Source: Tautonia plasticadhaerens
GTDB taxonomy: Bacteria > Planctomycetota > Planctomycetia > Isosphaerales > Isosphaeraceae
Direction of reading: 5' to 3'
Assembly (NCBI RefSeq): GCF_007752535.1
Contig: NZ_CP036426.1
Location: forward strand, 4,464,001 to 4,528,000
Length of the DNA: 64,000 nt
The notes beneath the pieces are model-generated. The model searched no databases, had not been told where the DNA came from, and saw only the letters and a list, made by a program, of their open reading frames with translations. The translations under genes and the position numbers were made by a program. Positions 8,182 through 17,061 of the stretch are shown piece by piece. The first letter of the stretch is position 1. Each line of letters opens with the position of its first letter.

Positions 8182-8473
8182 CTCCGGCCCTCCGTCCCCG
8201 GGAGGAAGAATCAGGGGGAAACCCCGCGACCCCTCGGGCCCTTCCATTCTACCGCAGCACCGGGGAACGGACGACGGCGAGCGTGCACCGGGACACGACC
8301 CAGGCACCCGGAACGGGTCAATCAGCCACCTTCAGGGCGGCGAGCCGAGATTCCAGTTCCACGCGATGGAGGTCGAGGTCCGGATTTCCGACAGGTTGCT
8401 GATGCGACGCGGCGCGGTTTCGCGGAGCAGGTTGAGCAGGGCCCTGGCATGGTTCGAGCGTCGGGCGGTCGTC

Positions 8474-9874
8474 TCAGGAGTCGTCCCCCAGGGTCCGCTT
8501 CGTCCGCAGCATGTGGTGATAATGCTGCGCGAACCGGTGCGACTCGTCCCGGACGTACTGCAACAGCCTCAGGGCGAAGGAACGCCGGGACAGGACGATC
8601 GGGTCGGGCTTGCCGGGGACGTAGATCTCCTCCTCCTGCTTGGCCAGGGAGATCAGGGTCGGGACCTCCACGCCCAGCGCCTTGAAGGCGTCGAGGGCCG
8701 CGTTGAGCTGCCCCTTGCCGCCGTCGATCAGGAAGATGTCCGGGAACGGCTCGTCGCGCTCCTGGAGCCCCTGGATGCGCCGGGAGACGACCTCCCGGAT
8801 CGAGGCGTAGTCGTCCACTCCGGTCACGCTCTTGATCCGGTAGCGGCGGTATCCCGGCTTGAAGGGGAGGCCGTCGATGAAGGTGACGAGCGAGCCGACC
8901 GTCTCGGTGCCGCCGAGGTGGGCGATGTCCACCCCGTGGATCGTCCGGGGCGTCTTCGGCAGGTTCAGGACCTTCTGCAAGCCCCGGAGCCCCTTCTTCG
9001 GGTCCTGGTAGAAGACCTCGGGCTGGGCGTGTTCTTCGAGGTTGCCCCTCAAATTCAGGTTCTGCAGCGCCTTGAGTTCGTCCCGCAGGCGGGCCGCCTT
9101 CTCGAACTGGAGCGCCTTGCTCGCCTCCTTCATCTCCTCCTCCATCTCCCGGAGGACGACGTCCTTCTTGCCGTCGAGGAAGAGGCGGAGGCGTCGGATG
9201 TCCTGCCGGTAGGCGTCCCGGTCGATCCGGAGGTTGCAGGGGGCGGTGCACTGGTTGATCGAGTGCAGCAGGCAGGGGCGGAACCAGCGCCACCGGGGGT
9301 CGTCGGCGTCGATGTCGAGCGAGCAGGTCCGGAACTTGAAGATGCGTTGCAACACCTGGATCGCCCCCCGCAGCCCCTTGGCCCGGGGGAAGGGCCCGTA
9401 GAGCTTCACCCCCCGGTCCTTCGGCTCCCGGGTGAAGTTGACCCGGGGGAAGTCCTCTCCGGTGGTGATCTGGAGGTAGGGGAAGGACTTGTCGTCCTTC
9501 AGATCCGCGTTGTGCCTCGGCTGGATGTCCTTGATGAGCCGGGCTTCCATCAACAGCGCGTCGACCTCGCTGTCGGCGTCGAGGTGGTCGATGTCCACCA
9601 CCTCGCCGATCCAGTCGCGGATCCGGGCGTCCGCCTCGGCCGCCTTGAGGAAGTACGAGCCGACCCGGGCGCGGAGGTTCTTCGCCTTGCCGACGTAGAC
9701 GACCCGACCCTGGGCATCCTTGAACAGATAAACCCCCGGCGACCTCGGCAGGGCCCGGACCCTGGCCCTGATCGCCGAGGGGGCCTCGGGGGCCGTGCCC
9801 CCCGCCGGGGGGTCGGGGGTGGCGTCGGCCGAGGGGGAGGGCGGGGGCGGGGACGAAGGCGAGGGGTCGGACAT
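8474..9874 (-). CDS. uvrC: Excinuclease ABC subunit C, short form
   Basis: Incision subunit of UvrABC nucleotide excision repair, acting with UvrB on damaged DNA. The 466 residues hold the GIY-YIG nuclease domain (SPGVYLFKDAQGRVVYVGKAKNLR in two pieces from about 46), a central Cys-containing segment (FRPCLLHSINQCTAPC), the UVR motif (about 255-290) and the RNase H-like endonuclease domain (VDIAHLGG, FLIDGGKGQL, RDESHRFA). It ends at LRTKRTLGDDS, exactly where other UvrC proteins continue into the tandem helix-hairpin-helix DNA-binding domain, which is absent. The start at 9874 is followed by a Pro/Ser-rich leader of 30 residues. Confidence 0.93.
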   Translation of the reverse strand: MSDPSPSSPPPPSPSADATPDPPAGGTAPEAPSAIRARVRALPRSPGVYLFKDAQGRVVYVGKAKNLRARVGSYFLKAAEADARIRDWIGEVVDIDHLDADSEVDALLMEARLIKDIQPRHNADLKDDKSFPYLQITTGEDFPRVNFTREPKDRGVKLYGPFPRAKGLRGAIQVLQRIFKFRTCSLDIDADDPRWRWFRPCLLHSINQCTAPCNLRIDRDAYRQDIRRLRLFLDGKKDVVLREMEEEMKEASKALQFEKAARLRDELKALQNLNLRGNLEEHAQPEVFYQDPKKGLRGLQKVLNLPKTPRTIHGVDIAHLGGTETVGSLVTFIDGLPFKPGYRRYRIKSVTGVDDYASIREVVSRRIQGLQERDEPFPDIFLIDGGKGQLNAALDAFKALGVEVPTLISLAKQEEEIYVPGKPDPIVLSRRSFALRLLQYVRDESHRFAQHYHHMLRTKRTLGDDS

Positions 9875-9927
9875 GGGAGGTCGCTCCGCGGCTCCCCCCG
9901 GGCGGCGGGGCGGGGGGATCGGTGTTC

Positions 9928-10167
9928 CTACCGTGATTCTTCGGGGGGCGGCAACTGCCGGAGCGCCAGCCAGAGCCCGAACCCGGCCCAGGCCACGCCG
10001 ATCGCCCGGGTCGCCCCCGGGTGCCGGTGGCACCAGTCGACGACCTCCCGGTACGGCGCCGGCCCCCCTCGCCAGAGCGCGGCGTGACGCCGGGGCTCGA
10101 TCGCCGCGACGATCCCGTCGCCGACCACCATCGTCGCCCACACCTGGATCAATCGTTGAGCGATCAT
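9928..10167 (-). CDS. Small membrane protein, unknown
   Basis: A 79-residue protein starting MIAQRLIQVWATMVVGDG, preceded by GGAGGG nine bases upstream. It has an N-terminal amphipathic stretch and one likely membrane helix near the C-terminus (AIGVAWAGFGLWLALRQL). It lies 53 bases upstream of uvrC on the same strand and may share its transcript. I do not recognise a family. Confidence 0.6.
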   Translation of the reverse strand: MIAQRLIQVWATMVVGDGIVAAIEPRRHAALWRGGPAPYREVVDWCHRHPGATRAIGVAWAGFGLWLALRQLPPPEESR

Positions 10168-10221
10168 CGGCCGGTTTCCCTCCTGCCGCTGTCCGACCCG
10201 CCCGGCGATCACGTCTTCCGT

Positions 10222-10287
10222 CCCTCTCCCCCGTCCCCGGGGGAGCGGGTGGGCGAATCCCGGGTGAGGGGGGATCGGACGACGCGC
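10222..10287. repeat. Dispersed palindromic repeat, copy 1
   Basis: A 66-base element beginning CCCTCTCCCCCGTCC and containing GGGGGAGCGGGTGGGCG and CCCGGGTGAGGGGGGATCGG. It is nearly identical to 17439-17504 and clearly related to 19859-19924. The first half can fold into a hairpin (CTCCCCCG with CGGGGGAG). It lies in the 208-base gap between the phosphohexomutase and the small membrane gene. It behaves like a REP-type extragenic repeat. Confidence 0.75.
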
Positions 10288-10375
10288 GAGCCTCCGGGAT
10301 CGACACAACGACCCCTCCCCCCAGCGTATTCCCATCGAGCGGGGAGGGTGGGCGGGTCTCGCCTCGACGGTCGTC

Positions 10376-12235
10376 TCAGTCCCCCCCCTCGGGGACCTTC
10401 GCCGCGATGTACTTGTGGATGTCCTCGGCCATCCGCTCCAGCCGCCTCGTCGTCTCGGCCTTGGACGATTCGAGCGACTCGCCCTCCCCCAGGCCGGCGG
10501 TGTCGGTGCGGGCGAACAGGTAGAACTTGATCTTGGGCTCGGTGCCGGAGGGCCGGGCGGCAAACCGCGTGCCCGGCGCGTCGAGGTGGAAGATAAGCAG
10601 ATCCCCCGACGGCTCCGGCAGGGGGGTCGGCGGCGCGTCCGAGCCGGGCCTGCGCGACTCGTGCCGGCCGTAGTCGTCGACCCGGGTGACGGCCAGGCCG
10701 CCGACCTCCCGGGGCGGATCCTCCCGCAGGGCGGCCATCAGGGACGTGATCTTCTCCAGCCCGGTGCGGCCCTCGTACACCTTGTTGATGAGCGACTCGC
10801 CGTAGTGTCCGAGGTCCCGGTAGAGGCGGTCGAGGTACCCCAGGGCCGTCTGGCCCCGGGCCTTCAGGGTCGCCACCAGCTCCGCGAATAGCAGGGCCGC
10901 GACGGCCGCGTCCTTGTCCCGGACGTGGGTCCCCCGCAGGTAGCCGTGCGACTCCTCGAAGCCGAAGAGGAAGTCCGACGGCCCGGCCTGGTCGATCCGC
11001 CGGCCGATCCACTTGAAGCCGACGAGCAGGTCGTCCTCGCAGCCGATCCCCGCCCGGTCGGCCAGCGCCCGGCCCATCGGCGTGCTCACCAGCGTGGTGA
11101 CGAGGTAGTGCGACGGCCTCAGGTCGCCCGCCCGCTTCACTTCCTCGATGACGAAGGCGGCCAGCAGGGCGCCGATCTGGTTGCCGGAGAGCGTCACCCA
11201 GGCGCCGGACGGGTCGCCGTCGGCCGGCAGGCCGACGCCGATCCGGTCGGCGTCCGGGTCGCTGGCGATCACGAGGTCCGCCCACGTCCGCCGGGCCTCC
11301 TCGATCGCCGGCCCCAGCGTCCGGGGGACCTCCGGGTTGGCCACGTGGCCGGGGACGTTGGTGAAGTCGGGGTCCGGGTCGCGCTGGGAGGCCAGCACGT
11401 TGACCCGGGAGAACCCGGCCGCCCTCAGGGCCGCCGCGCAGGCCGTCTCGCCGACGCCGTGCATCGGCGTGTAGACGACCGAGGCGTCCCGGGCGTCGGA
11501 GACCGACTGCGAGACGACGGCCGCGATGAAGGCGTCGTCCACCTCGGGGCCGACCATCACGACCGCGCCGTCGGCGACCGCCCGGTCGAGCGGGGCCATC
11601 GGGATCTCCCGCCCGGAGGCGGCCCCGACGCAGGCGATGATCCCCGCGTCGTCCGGCGGGATCACCTGGCCGCCGGTGCCGGAATAGCACTTGAAGCCGT
11701 TGTCCGAGGGCGGGTTGTGCGAGGCCGTGATCATGATCCCGGCGTCGCAGCCCAGGTGCCGGACCGCGAAGGAGAGCAGGGGGGTGGAGCGCATCTCCCC
11801 GAACAGGTAGACCGTGAACCCCGCCGCCGCCAGCACCCGGGCGCAGGTCTCGGCGAACTCCTTGGAGTTGCGCCGGGCGTCCCGGGCGATCACGCAGGAC
11901 CGCGACGCGTCGGCCCCCTTGCGCGAGGTGACGTAGTCGGCCAGCCCCCGGGCGCTCTCGGCGATCGTCCGCTCGTTCAGCACGTTGGTGCCGACCGGGT
12001 ACATCCGCCCGCGTCGGCCGCCGGTGCCGAACTCCAGGACGGCGAAGAAGGCGTCGTCCAGCTCCCGCCAGCGCCCCGCGTCGACGTCGGCGACCAGCCG
12101 GTCGCGGTACGGGGCAAAGGGGGGCTCGACCAGCCATCGCCGGATGTTGCCCGCCGAGGCCTCGGAGAGCGAGCCGTCCCGGGCCGCCTGCGCGACCTTC
12201 GCCAGGGAGTCGTCCGGAGCCGATGCCGTTGCCAT
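10376..12235 (-). CDS. Phosphoglucomutase/phosphomannomutase family (alpha-D-phosphohexomutase)
   Basis: Interconverts hexose 1- and 6-phosphates, feeding glycogen, nucleotide-sugar and envelope polysaccharide pathways in the cytosol. The 619 residues fit the long PGM2/PgcA-like type rather than the 450-residue PMM/PGM type. Visible are the phosphoserine loop ITASHNPPSDNG (Ser172), the metal loop DPDADRIGVG, the sugar-binding loop GFEESHGYL and the phosphate-binding loop RPSGTEPKIKFYL. The ATG at 12235 is chosen because GGAAGGG lies about nine bases upstream; an in-frame ATG at 12259 would precede that ribosome site. Whether glucose or mannose phosphate is preferred cannot be read. Confidence 0.93.
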   Translation of the reverse strand: MATASAPDDSLAKVAQAARDGSLSEASAGNIRRWLVEPPFAPYRDRLVADVDAGRWRELDDAFFAVLEFGTGGRRGRMYPVGTNVLNERTIAESARGLADYVTSRKGADASRSCVIARDARRNSKEFAETCARVLAAAGFTVYLFGEMRSTPLLSFAVRHLGCDAGIMITASHNPPSDNGFKCYSGTGGQVIPPDDAGIIACVGAASGREIPMAPLDRAVADGAVVMVGPEVDDAFIAAVVSQSVSDARDASVVYTPMHGVGETACAAALRAAGFSRVNVLASQRDPDPDFTNVPGHVANPEVPRTLGPAIEEARRTWADLVIASDPDADRIGVGLPADGDPSGAWVTLSGNQIGALLAAFVIEEVKRAGDLRPSHYLVTTLVSTPMGRALADRAGIGCEDDLLVGFKWIGRRIDQAGPSDFLFGFEESHGYLRGTHVRDKDAAVAALLFAELVATLKARGQTALGYLDRLYRDLGHYGESLINKVYEGRTGLEKITSLMAALREDPPREVGGLAVTRVDDYGRHESRRPGSDAPPTPLPEPSGDLLIFHLDAPGTRFAARPSGTEPKIKFYLFARTDTAGLGEGESLESSKAETTRRLERMAEDIHKYIAAKVPEGGD

Positions 12236-12422
12236 GGGGGTGACCCTTCCTCGATGCAAAGCCGGGCGCGCACTCGGGCCGGCCGACCGGGGTCGGCCGC
12301 CCCACAGGCTATCCGCCCCCGACGATCCCCTTCAAGACCGCCGGCCGCCCCGGACGCCCCGCCTCGCGGCCCGCAAGGTCGGCCCGATCGGTTCGGGCGC
12401 GGGCCATCGCCGACGCAACTCC

Positions 12423-12440
12423 CAACTTTAACGAAAGTTG
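12423..12440. promoter_or_regulatory. Inverted repeat, possible activator-binding site
   Basis: A perfect seven-base inverted repeat, CAACTTT and AAAGTTG separated by AACG, in an AT-rich pocket of otherwise GC-rich DNA. It lies about 185 bases upstream of the sigma-54-type promoter at 12626, a usual distance for an upstream activating site of a sigma-54 enhancer-binding protein. Function is inference from position and symmetry. Confidence 0.4.
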
Positions 12441-12625
12441 CGGAAACCTCCCCGGGGCCTGAGATTGTAAGTTCGAGGTGGCGATTCCAGGAAAGCGCCC
12501 GGATTTCCCACCCCCCCACGCCCCAGGTCGGTCGGCCGGGGGGGCGGGGCCGAAACTCGTTTTCCCTTGCCGGGCCGTCAGTTGCGCTGTCACCGTGGGA
12601 TTCCTGGCCCCCCGCCCCAGGTTCC

Positions 12626-12641
12626 TGGCACGGCCATTGCG
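12626..12641 (+). promoter_or_regulatory. Sigma-54-type -24/-12 promoter of the CAP gene
   Basis: TGGCACGGCCATTGCG matches the sigma-54 consensus fully (TGGCACG, four bases, TTGC). Transcription would start near 12652 and give a 5' leader of about 140 bases before the secreted CAP protein at 12794. An overlapping TTGACA at 12650 has no good -10 partner. The 558-base gap from 12236 holds only this promoter and the inverted repeat at 12423. Confidence 0.6.
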
Positions 12642-12793
12642 TTTCCCTCTTGACATGACGCCGGGGCGGTGAATACCCCCCGGGGCCGCTCAAGCCGGAT
12701 GACCGGATCGCCAATAATAATCCCATCTTACCGAGCCTCGGCCCGGGCCCGACCGCGGGCCCTCGGGGTGCCGATCAGGACAGGGAGGTCTTG

Positions 12794-14254
12794 ATGTCCC
12801 GGACCACGACGCGACGGATGCCCCGGCTGGAGGCCCTGGAAGCCCGCAAGCTCCTCTCCGGCGACGTGACCGGCGAGCAGCAGCTGGTGCTGGAGCTGAT
12901 CAACGAGGCGCTGGTGGCCCCCGAGGCCGCCGCCGATCGCGTCGAGCAGGGCCTCAGCCGGGGGGCCCTCAACGCCATCGGCGAGGACGGCGACACCGTC
13001 ACCCAGGTCGTCGCCGAGATCGCCGAGGCCGCCCCCAAGGCCCCCGTCGCCTGGGACCCCGAGCTGGCCAGGGCCGCCGAGGTGCACACCGAGTACCAGA
13101 TCGACCTCGGCCGCCAGACCCACGACGGCCCCTCCGGCCTGAAGACCGCCACCCAGCGGGCCATCGCCGCCGGCTACGACGAGCCCGAGGCCGTCGCCGA
13201 GAACATCATCTTCGGCGTCGACTCCCCCGAGCAGGCCATGACCGCCTTCCTCGCCGACTACGGCCCCACCAACGCCCACGACCCCCACCGCGAGAACATC
13301 CAGCAGCCCGACAAGGCCGAGGACGAGGGCCACCAGGACGTCGGCGTCGCCGTCCTGCCCGTCGAGGTCCCCGTCAAGCCCGCCAACCCCTTCGGCGGCG
13401 CCGGCGAGTCCGAGACCAGGCTCGTCGTCACCCAGGTCTTCGGCCGCAAGAAGGACGAGGCCGCCCCCAGGCTCCTCGGCGTGGTCTACGACGACGCCGA
13501 CGCCGACCGCTTCTACGACGTCGGCGAGGGGGTCTCCGGCGCCTCGGTGACGATCACCGAGAAGGGCACCGGCACCGCGACCGAGGTGAGCACCTGGTCC
13601 TCCGGCGGCTACCAGGCCGAGGTCGCCCCCGGCGACTACCGGATCGAGGTCCGCGTCGGCGACCGCCTCCTCAGCCGCAAGGAGGCCCGGGTCGGCGGCG
13701 AGAATACCAAGGTCGACTTCCTCGTCGGCGACGCCCCGAAGTCCTCCGCCCAGGTCGCCACCCCCTCCCCGACGAAGACCTCCACCCCGACGAAGGCCAC
13801 CTCCTCCCCGGCGAAGACCTCCACCCCGACGCCCCGGACCGCCCCCGCCCCGAAGCCGACCCCGGTCGTCGCCGAGCGGCCCTCCGTCACGCCGGCCTCG
13901 GGCCCCTCGACCCCCCGCCCGACCGCGACGAGCACTCCGGCCCCGAAGCCGGCCTCCTCGCCGAGCCCTTCGAAGCCGAAGCCCGCCACGGATTCCCCCG
14001 CCGCCCCCCCGACGCGGCCGACCGCCTCGATCGACCCCACGCCCGCCCCCTCCAGGCCGATCCCCGCCCCCTCGACCACCCCGATTGAGGCCCCGGCTCC
14101 CCGCTCGGGGAGCCCGGTCGAGTCCTCCCGGGCGATCGACCGACTGCGGAACCTCGCGGCCCGGGCCGCGGCCTCGGAGGCGTCCGGCGCGATCTCGATG
14201 CTCCGCTCCAGCCTCTCCTCGGGCAACGTCCGCTCCTGGAAGGTCGCCGACTGA
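12794..14254 (+). CDS. Secreted CAP-domain protein with LEPR-XLL-like N-terminus
   Basis: A 486-residue protein. It starts with a basic leader and the motif MPRLEALEARKLLSG (residues 9-23), close to the LEPR-XLL sorting motif of planctomycete extracellular proteins. Residues about 30-175 form a CAP/SCP domain: 'LELINEAL', 'ELARAAEVHTEYQ', 'AENIIFG' and a final HRENI, as in the SCP-like extracellular family. Residues 220-310 resemble a SdrD B-like/carboxypeptidase-regulatory beta-sandwich (GVVYDDADADRFYDVGEGV). From 320 on it is a Pro/Thr/Ser/Lys-rich stalk with imperfect repeats of KTSTPTKATSSPAKTSTPT. The ATG at 12794 has GGGAGG five bases upstream. Ligand unknown. Confidence 0.85.
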   Translation: MSRTTTRRMPRLEALEARKLLSGDVTGEQQLVLELINEALVAPEAAADRVEQGLSRGALNAIGEDGDTVTQVVAEIAEAAPKAPVAWDPELARAAEVHTEYQIDLGRQTHDGPSGLKTATQRAIAAGYDEPEAVAENIIFGVDSPEQAMTAFLADYGPTNAHDPHRENIQQPDKAEDEGHQDVGVAVLPVEVPVKPANPFGGAGESETRLVVTQVFGRKKDEAAPRLLGVVYDDADADRFYDVGEGVSGASVTITEKGTGTATEVSTWSSGGYQAEVAPGDYRIEVRVGDRLLSRKEARVGGENTKVDFLVGDAPKSSAQVATPSPTKTSTPTKATSSPAKTSTPTPRTAPAPKPTPVVAERPSVTPASGPSTPRPTATSTPAPKPASSPSPSKPKPATDSPAAPPTRPTASIDPTPAPSRPIPAPSTTPIEAPAPRSGSPVESSRAIDRLRNLAARAAASEASGAISMLRSSLSSGNVRSWKVAD

Positions 14255-14293
14255 CCGTCGGGCGACCTTCCGCGACCGATCCACGGTGAGCCG

Positions 14294-14331
14294 CGGCCCC
14301 GGGCCGGACAGGGATGTCCGACCCGGGGCCG
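14294..14331. terminator. Strong hairpin between convergent genes
   Basis: CGGCCCCGGG (14294-14303) pairs with 14322-14331 and CGGACA (14305-14310) with 14315-14320, leaving one mismatch and a four-base loop. It lies between the ends of two convergent genes, so it could end transcription from both sides. No T-run follows. Confidence 0.55.
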
Positions 14332-14349
14332 TGCCGTTCCCCCGGCCCC

Positions 14350-15108
14350 TCAGCCGATCCTCAGCTCCGACCGCACGCCCCTCAGGTCCATCTCGAACTC
14401 GATCCCCCGGATCGGCGGCCGGCTGTAGAACCAACGGACGCCGTGCTCGGCCGCCGGGCCGATCGGCCCCAGCACCACCCCGGGCAGCAGCGGGGCCACC
14501 GGGTGGATCGTGTACAGGTCGACCGCCGTCACGCCCTCCCAGCCCGCCCCCAGCCCCCGGAGCCTCGCCTCCATCAGCCCCATCACGAACCGGGCCTTCT
14601 CCAGGATCGCCCCCGGGCCCGTCTCCTCGGCCCGGACGATCGCCCCCGCCTCCAACACCCCCTCCGGCAGCTCCCCCGCCCCCGCCACCACGAACGTCGG
14701 CGGGCCGGCCTCGTCGCCCCCCGGCCGGGCATAGGAGAAGGCGTAGAGCGCCGGCTCCCGCGGCGGCGCCACCTCGGGGGCCACGTTCGTCCGCGCCACC
14801 GGGTTGATCCCGTCGACGAACACGCCCCAGTCCTCCAGGATCCGGGCGTAGCCCGCGTTGAACTCGGCGAACCCCTCGAAGCCGAACGGCCGGGGGGACC
14901 GCAGCTCCACCGCGCAGAGCGCCGACGCCGGGCGCCCCTCGGCCTCCAGGACGCCCCGGATCCGCTCCATCCCCTCCCGGTAGGGGGCCGGGCGGTGCAG
15001 CGTCACCCGGGCGATCTCGAACCCCGGGGCGGCCACGACCCCGCACGAATACGGCGCAATCCCCGGCAGGAAGCGATACCCGCCGGTCGGGTGGTCGATC
15101 AGGGACAC
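14350..15108 (-). CDS. RidA-like (YjgF/YER057c fold) hypothetical protein
   Basis: A 252-residue protein starting with GTG at 15108. Both halves resemble RidA-family chorismate-mutase-like domains: 'IARVTLHRPAPYREGMERIRGVLEAEG' near the N-terminus, and near the C-terminus 'PTFVVAGAGELP' followed by 'ILEKARFVMGLMEARLRGLG' and 'GVTAVDLYTIHP', the strand-helix-strand pattern of RidA. The conserved imine-hydrolysing Arg of true RidA is not obvious, so 2-aminoacrylate deaminase activity should not be assumed. It stands alone, convergent with the CAP gene. Confidence 0.55.
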   Translation of the reverse strand: MSLIDHPTGGYRFLPGIAPYSCGVVAAPGFEIARVTLHRPAPYREGMERIRGVLEAEGRPASALCAVELRSPRPFGFEGFAEFNAGYARILEDWGVFVDGINPVARTNVAPEVAPPREPALYAFSYARPGGDEAGPPTFVVAGAGELPEGVLEAGAIVRAEETGPGAILEKARFVMGLMEARLRGLGAGWEGVTAVDLYTIHPVAPLLPGVVLGPIGPAAEHGVRWFYSRPPIRGIEFEMDLRGVRSELRIG

Positions 15109-15222
15109 GGCTCGGTCTCCGGGTCGCGGTCGGGGGTCGTTACGGCTCCGGCCGGGGCTCCCCGACCCGGACGGGCATCCTACCCCGGACTCCCCCCGAT
15201 CGACAGCGGGAAGGCCCCTCCG

Positions 15223-15252
15223 TTGCCGACTGTGTTAAGATGATGATACGAT
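15223..15252 (+). promoter_or_regulatory. Possible housekeeping promoter
   Basis: TTGCCG (15223-15228) and TACGAT (15247-15252) are separated by 18 bases, in a locally AT-richer stretch upstream of the gene at 15342. The divergent RidA-like gene starts at 15108. Moderate match only. Confidence 0.35.
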
Positions 15253-15341
15253 CCGCATTGCGCCCGATCGGCCCCGGATCGACGCGACACGACGCGACCC
15301 CCCCGACGCGACCGCTCGCCCCCCCGCGAGGATGCGACGAC

Positions 15342-16124
15342 ATGGCTCACGGCGACCCCGGCCACCCGCCGACCGACCCCTTCGGCCGCCGAGACGGCGG
15401 CGGCCTCGGCGACGGTCGCGCCCTCGCCGAGGCCGAGGCCCCCGACCCGGCCTCCCCCGGCCAGGTGGTCGAGACTACCGTCAGCCCCTTCCACTGCCTC
15501 TACCAGGACGCCCTCTGGCTGCATACCCAGGCCCGCCTCCGCCTGCCCCGGTCCGAGAGCGAGGCCGGGCGCCTCTGCCGGGCCTCCCTGCTGCTCTACC
15601 TCCAGGCCGCCGAGGCGCTGGTCCACCAGGCCGCCGTCGAGATCGGCCGCCCCGAGCTGGCCCACCTGATCGCCGACCCGAGCCGGCCCATGCCCCTGCG
15701 GGACGCCTGGGCCCTGCTCCCCGCCGTCGCCGCCGAGGAGCCCCCCGCCGCCCTCGACCCCGACGGCCCCCCCTGGCCCCAGTTCCTCGAGCTGCTCGCG
15801 CTGCGGGACGGCTGGACCTACCCCGGCCTCCCCTCCGAACGCCGGGCCTACTACGCCCCCTCCGCCGACGGCTCCAGCTTCGAGCCCCTCGACCCCCGGG
15901 CCGTCCCCCCCGGCCTCTGCCCGAGCCCCGACCGCCTCCGGTCGCCCCGGACCGGCCTCCCCCGCGACCCCTACGCCCTGCGCCCCCACCACCTCGACAC
16001 CGCCCGGGGGGTGCTCGACCAGGCCATCGCCGCCCTCGACCGCCGCCTCGACGGCGCCCTCACCCGGGACGCCCGGCACCGCAAGGAACCCTGCCGGATC
16101 CTCCCCCCCCGCCCCCTCGCCTGA
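15342..16124 (+). CDS. Hypothetical protein
   Basis: A 260-residue soluble protein with no family I recognise. The ATG at 15342 has GAGGATG about eight bases upstream; the reading frame extends further up but without start support. The first 40 residues are Gly/Asp/Pro-rich. The middle (about 45-160) is helical and may be a nucleotidyltransferase-substrate- or HEPN-like helical bundle ('LYLQAAEALVHQAAVEIGRPEL'), which is only a guess. The C-terminus is Arg-rich. No signal peptide or membrane helix is visible. Confidence 0.6.
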   Translation: MAHGDPGHPPTDPFGRRDGGGLGDGRALAEAEAPDPASPGQVVETTVSPFHCLYQDALWLHTQARLRLPRSESEAGRLCRASLLLYLQAAEALVHQAAVEIGRPELAHLIADPSRPMPLRDAWALLPAVAAEEPPAALDPDGPPWPQFLELLALRDGWTYPGLPSERRAYYAPSADGSSFEPLDPRAVPPGLCPSPDRLRSPRTGLPRDPYALRPHHLDTARGVLDQAIAALDRRLDGALTRDARHRKEPCRILPPRPLA

Positions 16125-16186
16125 CCGATCGACGCAGGGACGGATCGAGATCCCTCGACTCGTCCCCCGCGCCGGCCGATCCGCGA

Positions 16187-16214
16187 CCTACGATCCCCGC
16201 GGTGGGGCCGTAGG
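16187..16214. terminator. Hairpin after the gene ending at 16124
   Basis: CCTACG (16187-16192) pairs with CGTAGG (16209-16214), with CCCC/GGGG inside (16195-16198 with 16204-16207). It lies in the 187-base gap between two co-directional genes. It may be a terminator or an RNA-processing site; there is no T-run. Confidence 0.3.
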
Positions 16215-16311
16215 CCATCGCCCCGATCGGACCGGATCGATCGGGCGCGCCCGGCCCCCGGATGCGTCGATCGATCGGTCGGGCGGCACCGCCGCCCCGG
16301 GGCGTCACGCG

Positions 16312-16983
16312 ATGCAACGGCTCCTCTCGCAGCGCAGTCTCTTCCTCGGCACCTCGGTGTCGATCTCGATCAAGGACCGCGACCTCGCCGTCGTCCGGAC
16401 CTCCGGCCGGTTCTGGAAGAACGAGGTCACCTATCCGCTCGACGAGATCAACCCCGAGCCCGCCCGGGTGCGTCGGGTCGACCGCCAGTGGGCCCTCGCC
16501 TCCGCCTTCCTCGGGATCTTCGCCGCGATGTTCCTGCTCGGCGCGCTCCATGAGGAGCTGGGCCACCACGCGATGCTCATCACGGGCCTGGCCTTCGCCC
16601 TCCCCGCCGCCTACTGCGCCGCGAAGACGGTCGCCCTGGCCCGGGGCGCCCTGGTCTACTTCCAGGTGCAGACCCACGCCCCCCTGTTCGTCCTCGGCGC
16701 CTCCCGGCCGAGCCGGGAGGAGGTGGATCGCTTCGTCGCCGCGTTCGCCGAGGCGATCCGGGCCGTCCGGTACCCCCGGGAATTCTCCCCCGCCGAACGG
16801 CTCACGCACTTCCGCCGCCACGTCGAGTTCCTGCACCTCGAGGACGTCATCTCCGCCGTCGAGCTCGCCATGATCCTCGACCGCCTCGAGCGCCGGGCCC
16901 GGGAGGCCGCCGAGGCCGAGCCCGGGGCCGACCCGGCGGCCCTTCCCGGTCGGGGCACCGCGGCCGTCGGCCTCGCCAACTGA
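16312..16983 (+). CDS. Membrane protein with two central helices, unknown
   Basis: A 223-residue protein. Residues 10-60 are a beta-rich segment ('VSISIKDRDLAVVRTSGRFW', 'VTYPLDEI') like a PH-type domain. Two membrane helices follow (about 62-82 and 88-108). The remainder is cytosolic and helical, ending in an acidic/Ala tail. The arrangement resembles small membrane-anchored PH-domain proteins, without certain homology. The tail GADPAALPGRGTAAVGLAN is repeated in altered form 269 bases downstream. Confidence 0.65.
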   Translation: MQRLLSQRSLFLGTSVSISIKDRDLAVVRTSGRFWKNEVTYPLDEINPEPARVRRVDRQWALASAFLGIFAAMFLLGALHEELGHHAMLITGLAFALPAAYCAAKTVALARGALVYFQVQTHAPLFVLGASRPSREEVDRFVAAFAEAIRAVRYPREFSPAERLTHFRRHVEFLHLEDVISAVELAMILDRLERRAREAAEAEPGADPAALPGRGTAAVGLAN

Positions 16984-17061
16984 TCCGGACTCGCATGGAA
17001 CCGTACCCCTGATTGTCCTGGATGGCCGGGCCCGATGCGGAATCGCCCGGATCGGTCACCT

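Noticed and set aside
12650-12678. TTGACA as a sigma-70 promoter of the CAP gene
   Set aside because: No acceptable -10 box at 16-18 bases; the sigma-54 match just upstream is much better.
12728-15046. Minus-strand open frame of 772 codons opposite the CAP gene
   Set aside because: It is antisense to conserved CAP and RidA-like coding and consists of Gly/Arg/Val repeats.
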